Of a stretch of DNA of 64,000 nt, positions 1 to 8,488 are shown piece after piece (positions within the stretch are counted from its first letter, which is position 1; the number at the start of each line of letters is the position of its first letter). Made by a program: the position numbers and the translations under genes. Source of the DNA: Haliea sp. (GTDB lineage Bacteria > Pseudomonadota > Gammaproteobacteria > Pseudomonadales > Halieaceae). The notes under the pieces were generated by a model that searched no databases, had not been told where the DNA came from, and was given only the letters and a program-made list of their open reading frames with translations. The stretch lies in the NCBI GenBank assembly GCA_030730585.1, contig JANQUV010000009.1, forward strand, positions 40,080 through 104,079. Direction: 5' to 3'.

Positions 1-136
1 GTTATGGTTATCGTGTGCTCGCCGATACTAATGGCGATTAGTCTGGATTAAAGCAGCCTTTGCCCGGCGCGAGCAAGGCGGCAAAGTACCGCGATCGGGG
101 CAACCCAGCCGGCCCACCCCCTAAGCCCTGCGTGGT
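1..136. other. Left-edge noncoding stretch, possible tail of an upstream gene
   Basis: In plus frame 3 the first bases read YGYRVLADTNGD and then a TAG at 39-41. This could be the last residues of a gene that begins outside the window, but twelve codons are too few to assign. The rest up to the msrA stop shows no ORF, no clear promoter and no T-tailed hairpin. Confidence 0.25.
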
Positions 137-802
137 TCAACTTTCGCGACCAGCAACTACCCCTACTGGACAGGTGACACCGGTTCCGCCAAGGCCACAG
201 TAGCCACCCGGATTTTTCGCCAAGTACTGCTGATGGTACTCCTCCGCATAATAGAACGGCGGCGCGGGATAAATCTCCGTCGTAACGGCGCCATACCCCG
301 ACTGATCCAGGGCGGCCTGGAACTGCTCACGACTCTTTTCAGCCATCCCCTGCTGCTCGTCGCCGCAGGTGTAGATTCCCGAGCGATACTGAGTGCCCCT
401 GTCATTGCCCTGACGCATACCCTGTGTCGGGTCATGCCCCTCCCAGAAACGCTGCAGCAATTCAGGGTAGGAAATCAGCGACGGAGCAAAAATGACCTGA
501 ACCACCTCGTTATGCCCCGTACCACCGCTGCAGACTTCCTGATAGGTGGGGTTGGGCGTATGGCCGCCAGCGTAGCCTGCCGCGGTGGAATAAACCCCCG
601 GCAGCTGCCAAAACAAGCGTTCCACTCCCCAAAAACAGCCCATACCGAAAATCGCTCGCTGCAGCGGCGCGGCAAACGGACCCTGCAGAGGATGTCCATT
701 CACGTAGTGGGCAGCGGGCACCGATAACGGCTCGCGGCGGCCCGGAAGCGCTGACGCTGCATCAGGCAATGCGTGCTTCTTGCGAATATCAAACAGACTC
801 AT
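137..802 (-). CDS. msrA: Peptide methionine (S)-S-oxide reductase MsrA
   Basis: Reduces the S epimer of methionine sulfoxide in proteins and free methionine, using thioredoxin; cytosolic repair enzyme. The GCFWG catalytic motif places the nucleophilic Cys at residue 56 of a 221-residue protein. The C-terminal GYCGLGG and TCPVG segments carry the resolving cysteines typical of the family, followed by a short tail. The start at 802 is chosen because GGAGG lies 7 bases upstream and residue 1 begins the usual [10 protein letters not shown]-type N-terminus. The longer reading back to 1087 adds about 95 residues unlike the family. It is divergent from the small ORF at 1004. Family assignment is very secure. 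Confidence 0.95.
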   Translation of the reverse strand: MSLFDIRKKHALPDAASALPGRREPLSVPAAHYVNGHPLQGPFAAPLQRAIFGMGCFWGVERLFWQLPGVYSTAAGYAGGHTPNPTYQEVCSGGTGHNEVVQVIFAPSLISYPELLQRFWEGHDPTQGMRQGNDRGTQYRSGIYTCGDEQQGMAEKSREQFQAALDQSGYGAVTTEIYPAPPFYYAEEYHQQYLAKNPGGYCGLGGTGVTCPVGVVAGRES

Positions 803-1003
803 ACGGGCAACCTCCAAATGATGTGCACTCAGTGTACTGCCGTTCTGGTTACCGGTGTAGCGGCTACCTGTTCCTGATGGGGTGAAGACAGGCATTGCCA
901 TTGTACTGTCACACTTTTGTCTTAACGTGATCAGGGCCAGAACGGCGAAAGGCGAACCAACGTCGCAAGAAGAGGTCTCAAAACCGAGAAAGAGGAAAAA
1001 ACC
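803..1003. other. Divergent intergenic region msrA / small ORF
   Basis: About 200 bases between divergent starts. It holds the msrA Shine-Dalgarno (GGAGG) near 805-815 and a purine-rich site (AGAAAGAGG) before 1004. I see no convincing paired -10/-35 boxes and no long inverted repeat. Confidence 0.4.
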
Positions 1004-1204
1004 ATGAACACACAGAACGGCCCTTGCAACACCTTCAATCCAAGTACGCTGTGCAGCCGCAAGCTGTGGCGTATTGTTGCAGGCCAAGAAAGAACCCCCA
1101 ATATCGACCAGCAGGATTTGCAGCGAGCGCTGCAGGAACTGTCCGCTCGACGCACCTACCTGACAGAACTCAAACGCCTCGGTAAACTAGCCACTACACA
1201 CTGA
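1004..1204 (+). CDS. Small hypothetical protein, 66 aa
   Basis: Not recognised. ATG start preceded by a purine-rich AAAGAGG element. The protein has three cysteines near the N-terminus and a C-terminal half (about residues 33-60) rich in Gln, Leu, Arg and Glu that looks like one amphipathic helix. It lies 13 bases upstream of the vWA gene on the same strand, so it may be the first gene of that operon. The helical C-terminus and placement support a real gene, but no domain can be named. Confidence 0.5.
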   Translation: MNTQNGPCNTFNPSTLCSRKLWRIVAGQERTPNIDQQDLQRALQELSARRTYLTELKRLGKLATTH

Positions 1205-1217
1205 AGCAGCACTTGCC

Positions 1218-1904
1218 ATGGCAAAACCGCCGGCTCGAACCTCAAGCTCACAGGATATTCAAGCCTTCCTCGGCACCGCCCGCGCGGTGTCTGTTTTTGC
1301 TGAGCGCAACCCACGCCTCCTGTTCGCGATCGATGCCACTGCCAGCCGCGAGCCCACTTGGGCAATGGCGCGCGACCGCCAAGCGGCCATGTTCCACAGT
1401 GTCGGGCAGCTGGCATCACTCAGCATTCAGCTCTGTTACTACCGTGGCTTTCAGGAGTTCAAGGCCAGCCCGTGGCTGAACGACTCTGCAGCACTGGCGC
1501 GGCAGATGGCGCAAGTACGCTGCGAGGGCGGGCATACCCAAATCCGGCGCCTGCTGCGCCATGCACTCAAGGTTCATCAACAGACACCTCTCCGGGCACT
1601 GGTTTTTATCGGTGATGCAATCGAAGAAGCGCCAGACACACTGTGTCACCTGGCAGGCGAGTGCGGACTGCGCAAGCTACCGCTCTTCCTCTTTCAGGAA
1701 GGCCACGATGGGCCAGTAGAGCGCACGTTTCGCAGCATGGCGCGCATCAGCGGAGGTGCTTGGGCCCGCTTTGACCAGCACAGTGCAGAGGCGCTGGCAG
1801 ATTTGCTCGGCGCTGTCGCGCGCTATGCCTCGGGTGGGCGAGAAGCGCTGGAGAATCACCCCGGCCAAGGTGCTAAACTGCTGCTTCAACAGTTGAAACC
1901 CTGA
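1218..1904 (+). CDS. von Willebrand factor A (vWA) domain protein
   Basis: A 228-residue soluble protein. A hydrophobic strand runs into DATAS near residue 39, matching the DxSxS/DxTxS metal-ion-dependent adhesion site of vWA folds. A later strand FIGDAIEE supplies a further acidic residue. No signal peptide is evident, so it is probably cytosolic. The gene ends 8 bases before the J-domain protein and is likely co-transcribed with it. The pair suggests a metal-dependent adaptor working with a DnaK-type chaperone, but the function is not established from the sequence. Confidence 0.75.
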   Translation: MAKPPARTSSSQDIQAFLGTARAVSVFAERNPRLLFAIDATASREPTWAMARDRQAAMFHSVGQLASLSIQLCYYRGFQEFKASPWLNDSAALARQMAQVRCEGGHTQIRRLLRHALKVHQQTPLRALVFIGDAIEEAPDTLCHLAGECGLRKLPLFLFQEGHDGPVERTFRSMARISGGAWARFDQHSAEALADLLGAVARYASGGREALENHPGQGAKLLLQQLKP

Positions 1905-1912
1905 GGGCCAAC

Positions 1913-2632
1913 GTGCCGAGAATTTTGCTCCTGCTGGCCATAGCTGCTGCTCTATACATTCTTTACAGGCGGGTTAGGGCGCTGCCACCCCACAAGCGCA
2001 GGGCGCAGTATATCAAGCTGGGCGTCGGCACGGCGGCGGCCGTAATCCTGTTCCTCACCCTCACCGGGCGCATGCATTGGGTGGGCGCCGCACTGACCGG
2101 CCTGTTGGTCGCAGGCCGGCAACTGCTGCCGCTGGTGATCCGCTTTTTCCCTATGCTCGCTTCGCTGGGTCACAAAGCTGCCACTGCCGGCCAGGCACGC
2201 CAATCCACCGTGGAAAGCGCCTTGCTGAGGATGCACCTGGACCACGACTCCGGCAAGCTCAGCGGTGAGGTATTGTCAGGGCCGTGGAAGGACTGGCAAC
2301 TGGATGAACTGCAGCGCGGGCAACTGGAAGAGCTGTTAGGTTACTGCCAACAGGAGGACAGCGACTCCGTTCAGCTACTGGAAAGCTATTTGCAGCAGCG
2401 CTTTCCCGGTGAAACCCATTTTGGCGCTGCAGGTTCGACACCACCGCCGAGCAGCCACAGCGGCTTGAGCCGAACCGAAGCATTGGCCGTTTTGGGCCTT
2501 GGCGACGATGCCAGTGACAACGATATCGTCACCGCACACCGTAAATTGATGCAAAAGCTACACCCGGACCGGGGCGGCAACCACTACCTTGCGGCCAAGG
2601 TCAACGAGGCCAAGGATGTCCTGCTTGGCTGA
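1913..2632 (+). CDS. Membrane-anchored DnaJ-domain protein
   Basis: Residues 1-20 and about 37-75 are hydrophobic and should span the inner membrane. The C-terminal 60 residues form a J domain with the diagnostic HPDRGG sequence after helix II (LMQKL). J domains stimulate DnaK ATPase; with a C-terminal J domain behind an N-terminal anchor the layout resembles DjlA-like co-chaperones, though the central TerB-like part is not obvious. GTG start 8 bases after the vWA gene. Likely recruits DnaK to the membrane on behalf of the vWA partner (inference). Confidence 0.85.
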   Translation: MPRILLLLAIAAALYILYRRVRALPPHKRRAQYIKLGVGTAAAVILFLTLTGRMHWVGAALTGLLVAGRQLLPLVIRFFPMLASLGHKAATAGQARQSTVESALLRMHLDHDSGKLSGEVLSGPWKDWQLDELQRGQLEELLGYCQQEDSDSVQLLESYLQQRFPGETHFGAAGSTPPPSSHSGLSRTEALAVLGLGDDASDNDIVTAHRKLMQKLHPDRGGNHYLAAKVNEAKDVLLG

Positions 2633-2721
2633 GTGTCGTAACACCCTGGATTACCACTGGTGCACGCCGAGACGACTCTTTACACTGCGCGCCGCACATT
2701 GTTGGGAGGAACTGCAAAACC

Positions 2722-3042
2722 ATGAGTGAAGTCTTTGTCGTCAGCAATCAACTCGGCCACTACTGGGGCAAAAGCAAAGCATGGGTCGACGGCCGCGATT
2801 CGCGCCCGGTAGCCCGCTTGAAGCACCGTGACGAAGCTGTAAATCTGCTATTTGAGTTAAGCAGCAAAGACGTCACACTGCGCGGAGAAGTGCTGGCAAC
2901 TGCGGTCGATAGCCGCGGTGACCCCGTAATTGAACCCAGCCAACACCCCCTGCCTGGCGCCGAAGCGGATTTACTCACCGGCACGGAACCCACACTAGAT
3001 GCCGCGGGTCAAACCGGGGCTAACCCAACCACCACGAGGTGA
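2722..3042 (+). CDS. Conserved small hypothetical protein, 106 aa
   Basis: ATG start with a strong GGGAGGA site 11 bases upstream. The first 70 residues look like a compact alpha/beta fold (SEVFVVSNQLGHYWGKSK, then EAVNLLFELSSKDV); the last 35 are Pro/Thr/Gly-rich and probably disordered. No signal peptide or membrane segment. It sits 10 bases before htpX and may share its mRNA. I do not recognise the family and give no function. Confidence 0.65.
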   Translation: MSEVFVVSNQLGHYWGKSKAWVDGRDSRPVARLKHRDEAVNLLFELSSKDVTLRGEVLATAVDSRGDPVIEPSQHPLPGAEADLLTGTEPTLDAAGQTGANPTTTR

Positions 3043-3052
3043 AATCACTGCC

Positions 3053-3934
3053 ATGAGAATCCTGCTGTTCCTCGCCACCAATATGGCGGTACTGGTATTA
3101 GTCAGCATAGTGTTCAACCTGCTCGGCCTCCAGGGGATTCTGGCCGCCAATGGCGTCGACCTGAACCTTGGTTCGCTGCTCATTTTCTGTGCGCTATTCG
3201 GCTTCGGCGGCTCATTGATTTCACTGCTGCTATCCAAATGGATGGCAAAGCGAGGCACCGGCACGCAGCTCATCGGGCAACCGGCCAATCGCGATGAACA
3301 GTGGCTGCTCGACACGGTTAAGGACCTTGCCCAAGAGGCAGGAATCGGTATGCCGGAGGTGGGCATTTTCCCCTCTGAAGCCGCTAACGCCTTTGCCACC
3401 GGCTGGAACCGTAATGCGGCTCTGGTTGCCGTCTCCAGCGGTATGCTACAGCGCTTCACGAAGGATGAGGTGCGGGCCGTTATGGCGCATGAAATTGGCC
3501 ACGTCGCCAACGGCGACATGATCACTCTCACCCTCATTCAGGGTGTGGTTAACACCTTCGTCATGTTCCTGGCGCGTATCATCGGCCACACCGTGGACCG
3601 CGTGATCTTCAAGACCGAGCGCGGCTATGGTATCGGCTACTATGTGGTCACGATCGTCGCGGAAATGCTACTGGGCATCCTCGCCAGCATAATAGTGTTC
3701 CGCTTTTCGCGCTGGCGCGAGTCCCGCGCCGCCGCGGCCGGCGCGCAGCGCGCCGGCCGCGGGGCGATGGTGGCGGCCTTACAACGCTTGCAAGCGGAAC
3801 AGGGCCTGCCTCAGGATTTACCGGGTGAACTGACTGCCTTCGGCATCAGCGAGCAGCTTAAGGAAGGTTTTTCTGCCTTGTTCAGCTCGCATCCGCCTCT
3901 CGCGGACCGTATCAGGGCCCTACAGCAGGGCTAA
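3053..3934 (+). CDS. htpX: Membrane zinc metalloprotease HtpX (M48B)
   Basis: Inner-membrane protease that degrades misfolded membrane proteins alongside FtsH. The 293 residues have two N-terminal membrane segments (about 1-30 and 38-60), the zinc motif HEIGH at 146-150 and further hydrophobic segments near 160-180 and 195-217. The start is the ATG after GAGGTGA. The third zinc ligand Glu is kept (E223 in WRES). However, the normally conserved EFxAD stretch reads ESRAA, and the following Gly/Ala/Arg-rich run is encoded by a perfect 14-base inverted repeat (3732-3762). The conserved Asp is therefore missing, so activity may be altered. The 3' end overlaps the convergent EthD-like gene by 23 bases. 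Confidence 0.92.
   Translation: MRILLFLATNMAVLVLVSIVFNLLGLQGILAANGVDLNLGSLLIFCALFGFGGSLISLLLSKWMAKRGTGTQLIGQPANRDEQWLLDTVKDLAQEAGIGMPEVGIFPSEAANAFATGWNRNAALVAVSSGMLQRFTKDEVRAVMAHEIGHVANGDMITLTLIQGVVNTFVMFLARIIGHTVDRVIFKTERGYGIGYYVVTIVAEMLLGILASIIVFRFSRWRESRAAAAGAQRAGRGAMVAALQRLQAEQGLPQDLPGELTAFGISEQLKEGFSALFSSHPPLADRIRALQQG
3732..3762. repeat. Perfect 14-bp inverted repeat inside htpX
   Basis: Left arm 3732-3745 (CCGCGGCCGGCGCG), three-base loop 3746-3748, right arm 3749-3762 exactly complementary. All 28 arm bases are G or C, so the RNA hairpin would be exceptionally stable. It lies in the codons just after the third zinc ligand of HtpX and encodes an Ala/Gly/Arg-rich run in place of the usual conserved motif. 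Confidence 0.9.
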
Positions 3935-4625
3935 ACCAGTACGCGCTCATCGGCACCACATCGATTTTGTCGAAGTCGATGAAGCGCGCACAACTTTCCA
4001 TCATGGCCGTTTGATGCGCATTCAACGTGGCATCGTCTTGTGCCGCATAAAAACTGTGCGCAGAACTCATGGCCTCGGCCGGGAAATCTTCCTCCACAAT
4101 GGCATCCAGCGCAGGCGCACCCTCGCTCAACGCACAGACCACCAGATTTTGCCGGTAACCAAAAGTTGATTGTGTTTCGATAGCGACCTTCCAATGGCTA
4201 CCCTTCCAGATACCCAACCATTCGGCCACCGTCAAACGCGGCGGCCGCTGCAACAGAGCAACCTGACAGAAACCCGGAACCCGTCCATCCGCAGCGGGAG
4301 GCTGCGAATCGTTTACGATAGGCTCTGCCTCGGCCATCAGCCAAGCGTGGCTGCGGGCCACCAGGCCTGGCACGAGTTGCGCAGGCTCTGGGCGCCGCCA
4401 TGCGTCGTCCACCCACACCGATAGCAGTGCATCGGGCAGGTCGCCGGAGCTCGCCATGCGCTTGTCAACCGCCGGTGCCACCGCAGCATCTACCAATGCC
4501 AGGCGCACACCTCGCACCGAGGTAAGGCCTTGCAGCGCCGGCACCAGCTCCGCGAGCATACCGCTGCGAAACGCCTCTTCCGTCACTGACGCGTTGCGCC
4601 AGAGGCAGTATTGTACTTTTTCCAT
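3912..4625 (-). CDS. EthD-type dimeric alpha-beta barrel protein
   Basis: A 237-residue protein that reads as two ferredoxin-like barrel halves. The first begins MEKVQYCLWRN; the second begins with VPGFCQVALLQRPPRLTVAEWLGIW and a W-K-G-SHW element typical of EthD-like domains, ending in YAAQDDATLN and FIDFDKIDV. Such proteins often act beside oxidoreductases in ring or ether catabolism. It is followed upstream by an SDR on the same strand (8-base gap), so the two likely form an operon. Substrate unknown. Confidence 0.6.
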   Translation of the reverse strand: MEKVQYCLWRNASVTEEAFRSGMLAELVPALQGLTSVRGVRLALVDAAVAPAVDKRMASSGDLPDALLSVWVDDAWRRPEPAQLVPGLVARSHAWLMAEAEPIVNDSQPPAADGRVPGFCQVALLQRPPRLTVAEWLGIWKGSHWKVAIETQSTFGYRQNLVVCALSEGAPALDAIVEEDFPAEAMSSAHSFYAAQDDATLNAHQTAMMESCARFIDFDKIDVVPMSAYWFSPAVGP

Positions 4626-4633
4626 AAAGGCCC

Positions 4634-5407
4634 CTAGGACAAGCCGACTGGCGGCGTGATGGTCGAACAGTTGTCCATAAGCATTTCAGCACCATTCACA
4701 AAGTTGGACTCATCGCCCGCCAGGTAAAGCACCATCTGTGCGATATCTTCCGGGTTGCACATATCGCTACCCTGTAGAGAGGCCAACTCTTCTTCCGTGG
4801 CGCTGTCTTTGCCGGTCGCTGCCTTGATAACCATGGGTGTGCGCACGCCGTCCGGGTGTATCGAGTTGCACCGGATACTGTTTCCTTTCTCCTTACAATA
4901 CATCGCGATCGACTTGGTCAGAGAGCGCACAGCTCCTTTACTCGCACTGTAAGCAGCAGCAAAAGAAATGCCCTGAATGGCAGCCACCGAAGACATATTC
5001 ACGATGGAGCCACCTCCACTACTTTTCTCCATCGCAGGAATAGCGTGCTTACAGCCCAGAAATACCCCTTCGCTGTTCACCGCCTGTACCTTGCGGAACA
5101 TGGCCAGCTCGGTATCGACAACCGATGCAATAGTAAGAATGCCTGCATTGTTAACCAGAATATCCAAGCGCCCGAACACCTGCAGCGTATCGGCAATGAC
5201 CTGAATCCAGTTATCTTCGTCTGACACGTCAAGACGCATGAAACGCGCCTGCTCGCCGATGCTGTCAGCCACCGCCTGCCCATCGACTTCATTCAGGTCC
5301 GCCACCACCACGGAGGCGCCCTCTCGAGCGAGCAAAATGGCATCGGCCTTGCCCATACCGCTGGCGGCGCCCGTTACGATTGCTACTTTCCCTGCCACTC
5401 GTCCCAT
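4634..5407 (-). CDS. Short-chain dehydrogenase/reductase (SDR)
   Basis: Classical NAD(P)-dependent SDR of 257 residues. Rossmann motif TGAASGMG near the N-terminus, followed by VVVADLNE whose Asp favours NAD. NNAGIL strand, catalytic Ser in VNMSSVA, and YSASK catalytic Tyr/Lys. The start at 5407 follows GGGAG with about 8 bases spacing; a longer reading adds 24 unrelated residues. The HPDGVRTPM substrate-loop region and overall pattern resemble 3-alpha/7-alpha-hydroxysteroid or cyclohexanol dehydrogenases, but the substrate cannot be fixed. Probably co-transcribed with the EthD-like gene. Confidence 0.88.
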   Translation of the reverse strand: MGRVAGKVAIVTGAASGMGKADAILLAREGASVVVADLNEVDGQAVADSIGEQARFMRLDVSDEDNWIQVIADTLQVFGRLDILVNNAGILTIASVVDTELAMFRKVQAVNSEGVFLGCKHAIPAMEKSSGGGSIVNMSSVAAIQGISFAAAYSASKGAVRSLTKSIAMYCKEKGNSIRCNSIHPDGVRTPMVIKAATGKDSATEEELASLQGSDMCNPEDIAQMVLYLAGDESNFVNGAEMLMDNCSTITPPVGLS

Positions 5408-5602
5408 ACTGCTTGCTCCCTTGCCCAACACGGGCGTGTTAACACTGTGAGCGCAGGAGTTAAGCAAATGCCTCTGCAAAGCTCAATGCGCCAGCGCGAA
5501 AAGCGCAAGCCATGGCTGCTCTGTTGAACCGGATTCGGGCCTCGCACATGGCGCCGCGGAATAGTATTCTAATGCCTCGCAGCAACCTGCCTGGAACTCC
5601 TT

Positions 5603-6340
5603 ATGACTGACCCACAACGCCCTGCCCGACTCCCCAGCGCGCTCGCCCTGCTCGCTGGCCTGATGCTGCTGGCCTTGCCGCTGTCCATTATCGTGGTGCG
5701 CGCAGGTATTTGGCAGCCGGGCTTGTTGCTGTATGCGCTGGCCTGCCTGCTGGCGACAATTCTGGCGATTCTGTGCGCGCTGCTTGGCGCGCTGCCGCGC
5801 TATCGCCCGCAACGCAAGCGGCTGCTGCAGGGCCTGGGACTCGCACTCCCAGGCACGCTATTGTTGCTGACTATGGTGGCTGGGGGCGGCGATTACCCGG
5901 CGATCCACGACATCACTACCGACCTCAGTGACCCACCGACCTTCACACATGCACCTACGGTGCGTGGCCCTGACAGCAACTCACTGGATATCAAGCCCGA
6001 CACTTTAGGCGCGCAACGCGAAGCCTACCCCCAACTACAGACCCTGCGCAGTGAACGCAGCGCAACTAACGCCTATCGACACGCACTGGCCGTTGCCGAA
6101 CACATGGGCTGGGAAATTACCTGGCAACGCCCGGAGGCCTGGCAGTTTGAGGCTGTCGACACCACGGCCATCATGGCTTTCAAGGACGACGTTGCGGTAC
6201 GCATCCGTTCCAGCGCCAACGGCAGCGTGCTGGACCTGCGCTCTGTATCGCGCGTGGGCGTCAGCGACCTGGGTGCGAACGCCAAGCGTATTGGTGCTTT
6301 TCTGGAAAACTTTGAACAGCAGCGCGCAGGGCAACTATGA
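5603..6340 (+). CDS. DUF1499 family membrane protein
   Basis: 245 residues. Hydrophobic segments at about 12-32, 38-62 and 75-92 form an N-terminal membrane domain. The remainder (GGDYPAIHDITTDLSDPPTF, then VRGPD) carries the signature of DUF1499. No biochemical role is established for the family. The stop overlaps the start of the downstream protease by 4 bases (ATGA), so the two are translationally coupled and may act together at the envelope. Confidence 0.85.
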   Translation: MTDPQRPARLPSALALLAGLMLLALPLSIIVVRAGIWQPGLLLYALACLLATILAILCALLGALPRYRPQRKRLLQGLGLALPGTLLLLTMVAGGGDYPAIHDITTDLSDPPTFTHAPTVRGPDSNSLDIKPDTLGAQREAYPQLQTLRSERSATNAYRHALAVAEHMGWEITWQRPEAWQFEAVDTTAIMAFKDDVAVRIRSSANGSVLDLRSVSRVGVSDLGANAKRIGAFLENFEQQRAGQL

Positions 6341-7395
6341 GGCACTGGTTTTGCGCCGTGTGGCTGGCGCTGCTGGCGCTGCTGGCGCCCAACGCACTGG
6401 CCGGCGATGCAGATTACCTTACCTTCACAACTGAGGATGAGGCCAATACCACAGAGATTTTCAGCAAAGCCAGCCCGGCTGTAGTTTTCGTCACCAACAA
6501 GGCGCTGCGCCGTGATCGCTTCTCGATGAACGTGCACGAGATACCCCGCGGCTCGGGAACGGGATTTGTCTGGGACACCAGCGGCTTGATCGTCACCAAC
6601 TTCCACGTCATCGCCGGCGCTCACCGCTTGACGGTGACCCTTGCCGATCGCAGTGAGCATGAAGCTGAGGTTATAGGTATTGCGCCGGAAAAAGACCTTG
6701 CCGTGCTGCGCATCCAAACCCCACCAGAAGGCTTGGTAAAACTGCCTCTGGGAGATTCATCGGAACTCAGTGTGGGGCGCAAAGTACTCGCCATTGGCAA
6801 TCCTTTCGGACTCGATACCAGCTTAACCACCGGTGTGGTTAGCGCATTGGGGCGCGAGATACGCGCACCCGGCAACCGAACAATCCGCGGGGTTATTCAA
6901 ACCGACGCCGCCATCAACCCGGGCAACTCTGGTGGGCCGCTACTGAATTCGCTGGGGCAGTTGGTAGGCGTCAACACGGCAATTTATAGCCCCAGCGGAG
7001 CCAGTGCGGGGATTGGCTTTGCCATTCCGGTGAATACCGTGCGTGAGGTAGTGCCTCAGCTGATCAGCTATGGCCGCGTCCAAACGCCCACACTCGGGCT
7101 GGAACTGGCCAGTGACCGCTGGATTCGCCGCTACCGCATAGAGGGCCTGCCGGTAATTCGGGTATTCCCGGGCCTCGCCGCCGATCGCGCCGGCATTCGC
7201 GGCGCCTACCGCAATGCACGAGGGGAAATACTGCTCAGTGACCTGATTACAGCGGTGAACGGCAAGCCGGTACGCAGCAATGACGACTACCTGAGCCTTA
7301 TAGAACAGCACCAGGCAGGAGAGACGATCACCGTCACCCTGCGCCGAGGCGACCAACAGCGCGACATATCGGTGACGCTGAGTGAATCACAGTAA
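6337..7395 (+). CDS. Secreted trypsin-like serine protease with PDZ domain (HtrA-like)
   Basis: Signal peptide of about 22 residues ending LAG, so periplasmic or exported. Trypsin fold with catalytic triad His90 (TNFHVIAGA), Asp120 (EKDLAVLRI) and Ser198 (NPGNSGGPL). The C-terminal ~110 residues form one PDZ-like domain (VIRVFPGLAADRAGIRG, LITAVNGKPV). One PDZ and 352 residues match DegS-like or short HtrA proteins rather than two-PDZ DegP. No membrane anchor apart from the signal is evident. Coupled to the DUF1499 gene by ATGA overlap, and ends before two terminator-like hairpins. Confidence 0.92.
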   Translation: MRHWFCAVWLALLALLAPNALAGDADYLTFTTEDEANTTEIFSKASPAVVFVTNKALRRDRFSMNVHEIPRGSGTGFVWDTSGLIVTNFHVIAGAHRLTVTLADRSEHEAEVIGIAPEKDLAVLRIQTPPEGLVKLPLGDSSELSVGRKVLAIGNPFGLDTSLTTGVVSALGREIRAPGNRTIRGVIQTDAAINPGNSGGPLLNSLGQLVGVNTAIYSPSGASAGIGFAIPVNTVREVVPQLISYGRVQTPTLGLELASDRWIRRYRIEGLPVIRVFPGLAADRAGIRGAYRNARGEILLSDLITAVNGKPVRSNDDYLSLIEQHQAGETITVTLRRGDQQRDISVTLSESQ

Positions 7396-7397
7396 TG

Positions 7398-7432
7398 CAC
7401 GGCGCCTGCAGATTGTCTCCTCAGGCGCCGTG
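7398..7432. terminator. Terminator-like hairpin 1 between convergent genes
   Basis: Perfect 11-bp stem (CACGGCGCCTG with its complement), 13-base loop, just after the protease stop. There is no U-tract on either strand, so it may work as a bidirectional 3'-end hairpin or need Rho. Confidence 0.6.
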
Positions 7433-7457
7433 AGCAGGCTACGGAAAAGCCTGCTCA
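7431..7457. terminator. Terminator-like hairpin 2 between convergent genes
   Basis: Perfect 10-bp stem (TGAGCAGGCT with its complement), 7-base loop ACGGAAA, sharing two bases with hairpin 1. It lies 21 bases from the end of the convergent SDR gene, so it may serve that transcript as well. No T-run follows. Confidence 0.55.
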
Positions 7458-7478
7458 AAGGTTAAATAAAGGCTGCCG

Positions 7479-8228
7479 TTAAGACAGCGTACCACCATCT
7501 ACCCGAATATCCTCACCGGTAATATGCACGGCGTCCTCAGAGGCGAGCATGGCAATAACACCTGCCATCACCTCGGCTTCCTTAGGGCCCGAAAGCGAGG
7601 AAATTCTGCCAATGAGCTCGAAATCCATGTTCGGCGGCCAGACGATATCCGTGGTCATGCCCGAGTTAATATCGCCCGGACAGACGCAGTTGGCGCGCAC
7701 GCCGCGCTTGGCAAACTCTACTGCAATGCTGCGGGTCATCGCCAACACGCCGCCCTTGCTTGCCGAATACGCTGCGCCGCAGGGTAGCCCAGCGAGCGCT
7801 GCAGTGGAGGCTGCATTCACAATGCTGCCACGCGTGGCAATCAAGTGAGGCAGCACCTCACGGCAGAGGATCATGGTACCGGTGAGGTTCACCGCAATGA
7901 CTCGCGCCCAAGAATCGGTTGGCATTGCATCGGTGTCGTCAAAGCGCAGGATTCCCGCCATGTTCACCAGCGCATAGAGGCTACCATATTGGGCAACACA
8001 CGCCGCCACCGCGGCGCGCACTTGAGCTTCGTCAGAAACGTCACAGCACTGGCCCGTGGCGGCACCGCCCGCTGCCGTGATACTGGCAACAGTTTCGTCC
8101 AGCCCTGCCTGGCTGACATCCACACAGAACACACTCCCGCCCTCTGCACCGATACGCACGGCGGCAGCGCGCCCTATTCCACTGCCCGCACCGGTGACCA
8201 AAACCACTCTATTGGTAAAACGCTGCAT
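7479..8228 (-). CDS. Short-chain dehydrogenase/reductase (SDR)
   Basis: 249-residue classical SDR. Contains TGAGSGIG cofactor loop, VFCVDVSQ (Asp favours NAD), NMAGIL strand, VNAASTA with catalytic Ser and YSASK with catalytic Tyr/Lys. RBS GAGGAT precedes the ATG. It is divergent from the acyl-CoA dehydrogenase pair and the KSI-like gene, which suggests a hydroxyacyl-CoA or hydroxysteroid substrate in the same pathway; this is inference from position only. Confidence 0.88.
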   Translation of the reverse strand: MQRFTNRVVLVTGAGSGIGRAAAVRIGAEGGSVFCVDVSQAGLDETVASITAAGGAATGQCCDVSDEAQVRAAVAACVAQYGSLYALVNMAGILRFDDTDAMPTDSWARVIAVNLTGTMILCREVLPHLIATRGSIVNAASTAALAGLPCGAAYSASKGGVLAMTRSIAVEFAKRGVRANCVCPGDINSGMTTDIVWPPNMDFELIGRISSLSGPKEAEVMAGVIAMLASEDAVHITGEDIRVDGGTLS

Positions 8229-8488
8229 TGTTTATCCTCGTTAGCAAAGTCCAGCGCGGGAGCATGGCGCAGAGGCCACAGAAGGGTCAATCAGCGCGGT
8301 ACGCAGCGCTAAACCCCGCTCGAGAGATTGCGTTGCCCGCGGGGGTTTGCTGCTCTATACCAGGCCCGGGTCTAGGCCCGTCCAGCAGCCACAGTCGTTG
8401 CGTAAAATACCGCGGCCATTAACCTTGTCACACTTGCTACGCGGGCCCGTTCGGGCCACTCAAAAGGCCGCAACACAGGAGAAATACC
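8229..8488. other. Divergent intergenic region SDR / acyl-CoA dehydrogenase operon
   Basis: 260 bases without a credible gene. It contains an imperfect hairpin 8311-8348 (AAACCCCGC against GCGGGGGTTT with one bulged base) and a GC-rich stretch GGCCCGGGTCTAGGCCCG near 8363-8380. The hairpin could be an attenuator or terminator ahead of the plus-strand operon. I cannot identify promoter boxes with confidence. Confidence 0.35.

Noticed and set aside
8311-8348. Imperfect hairpin upstream of the acyl-CoA dehydrogenase operon as an attenuator
   Set aside because: One bulge and a 19-base loop without a U-tract; mentioned only as part of the intergenic description.
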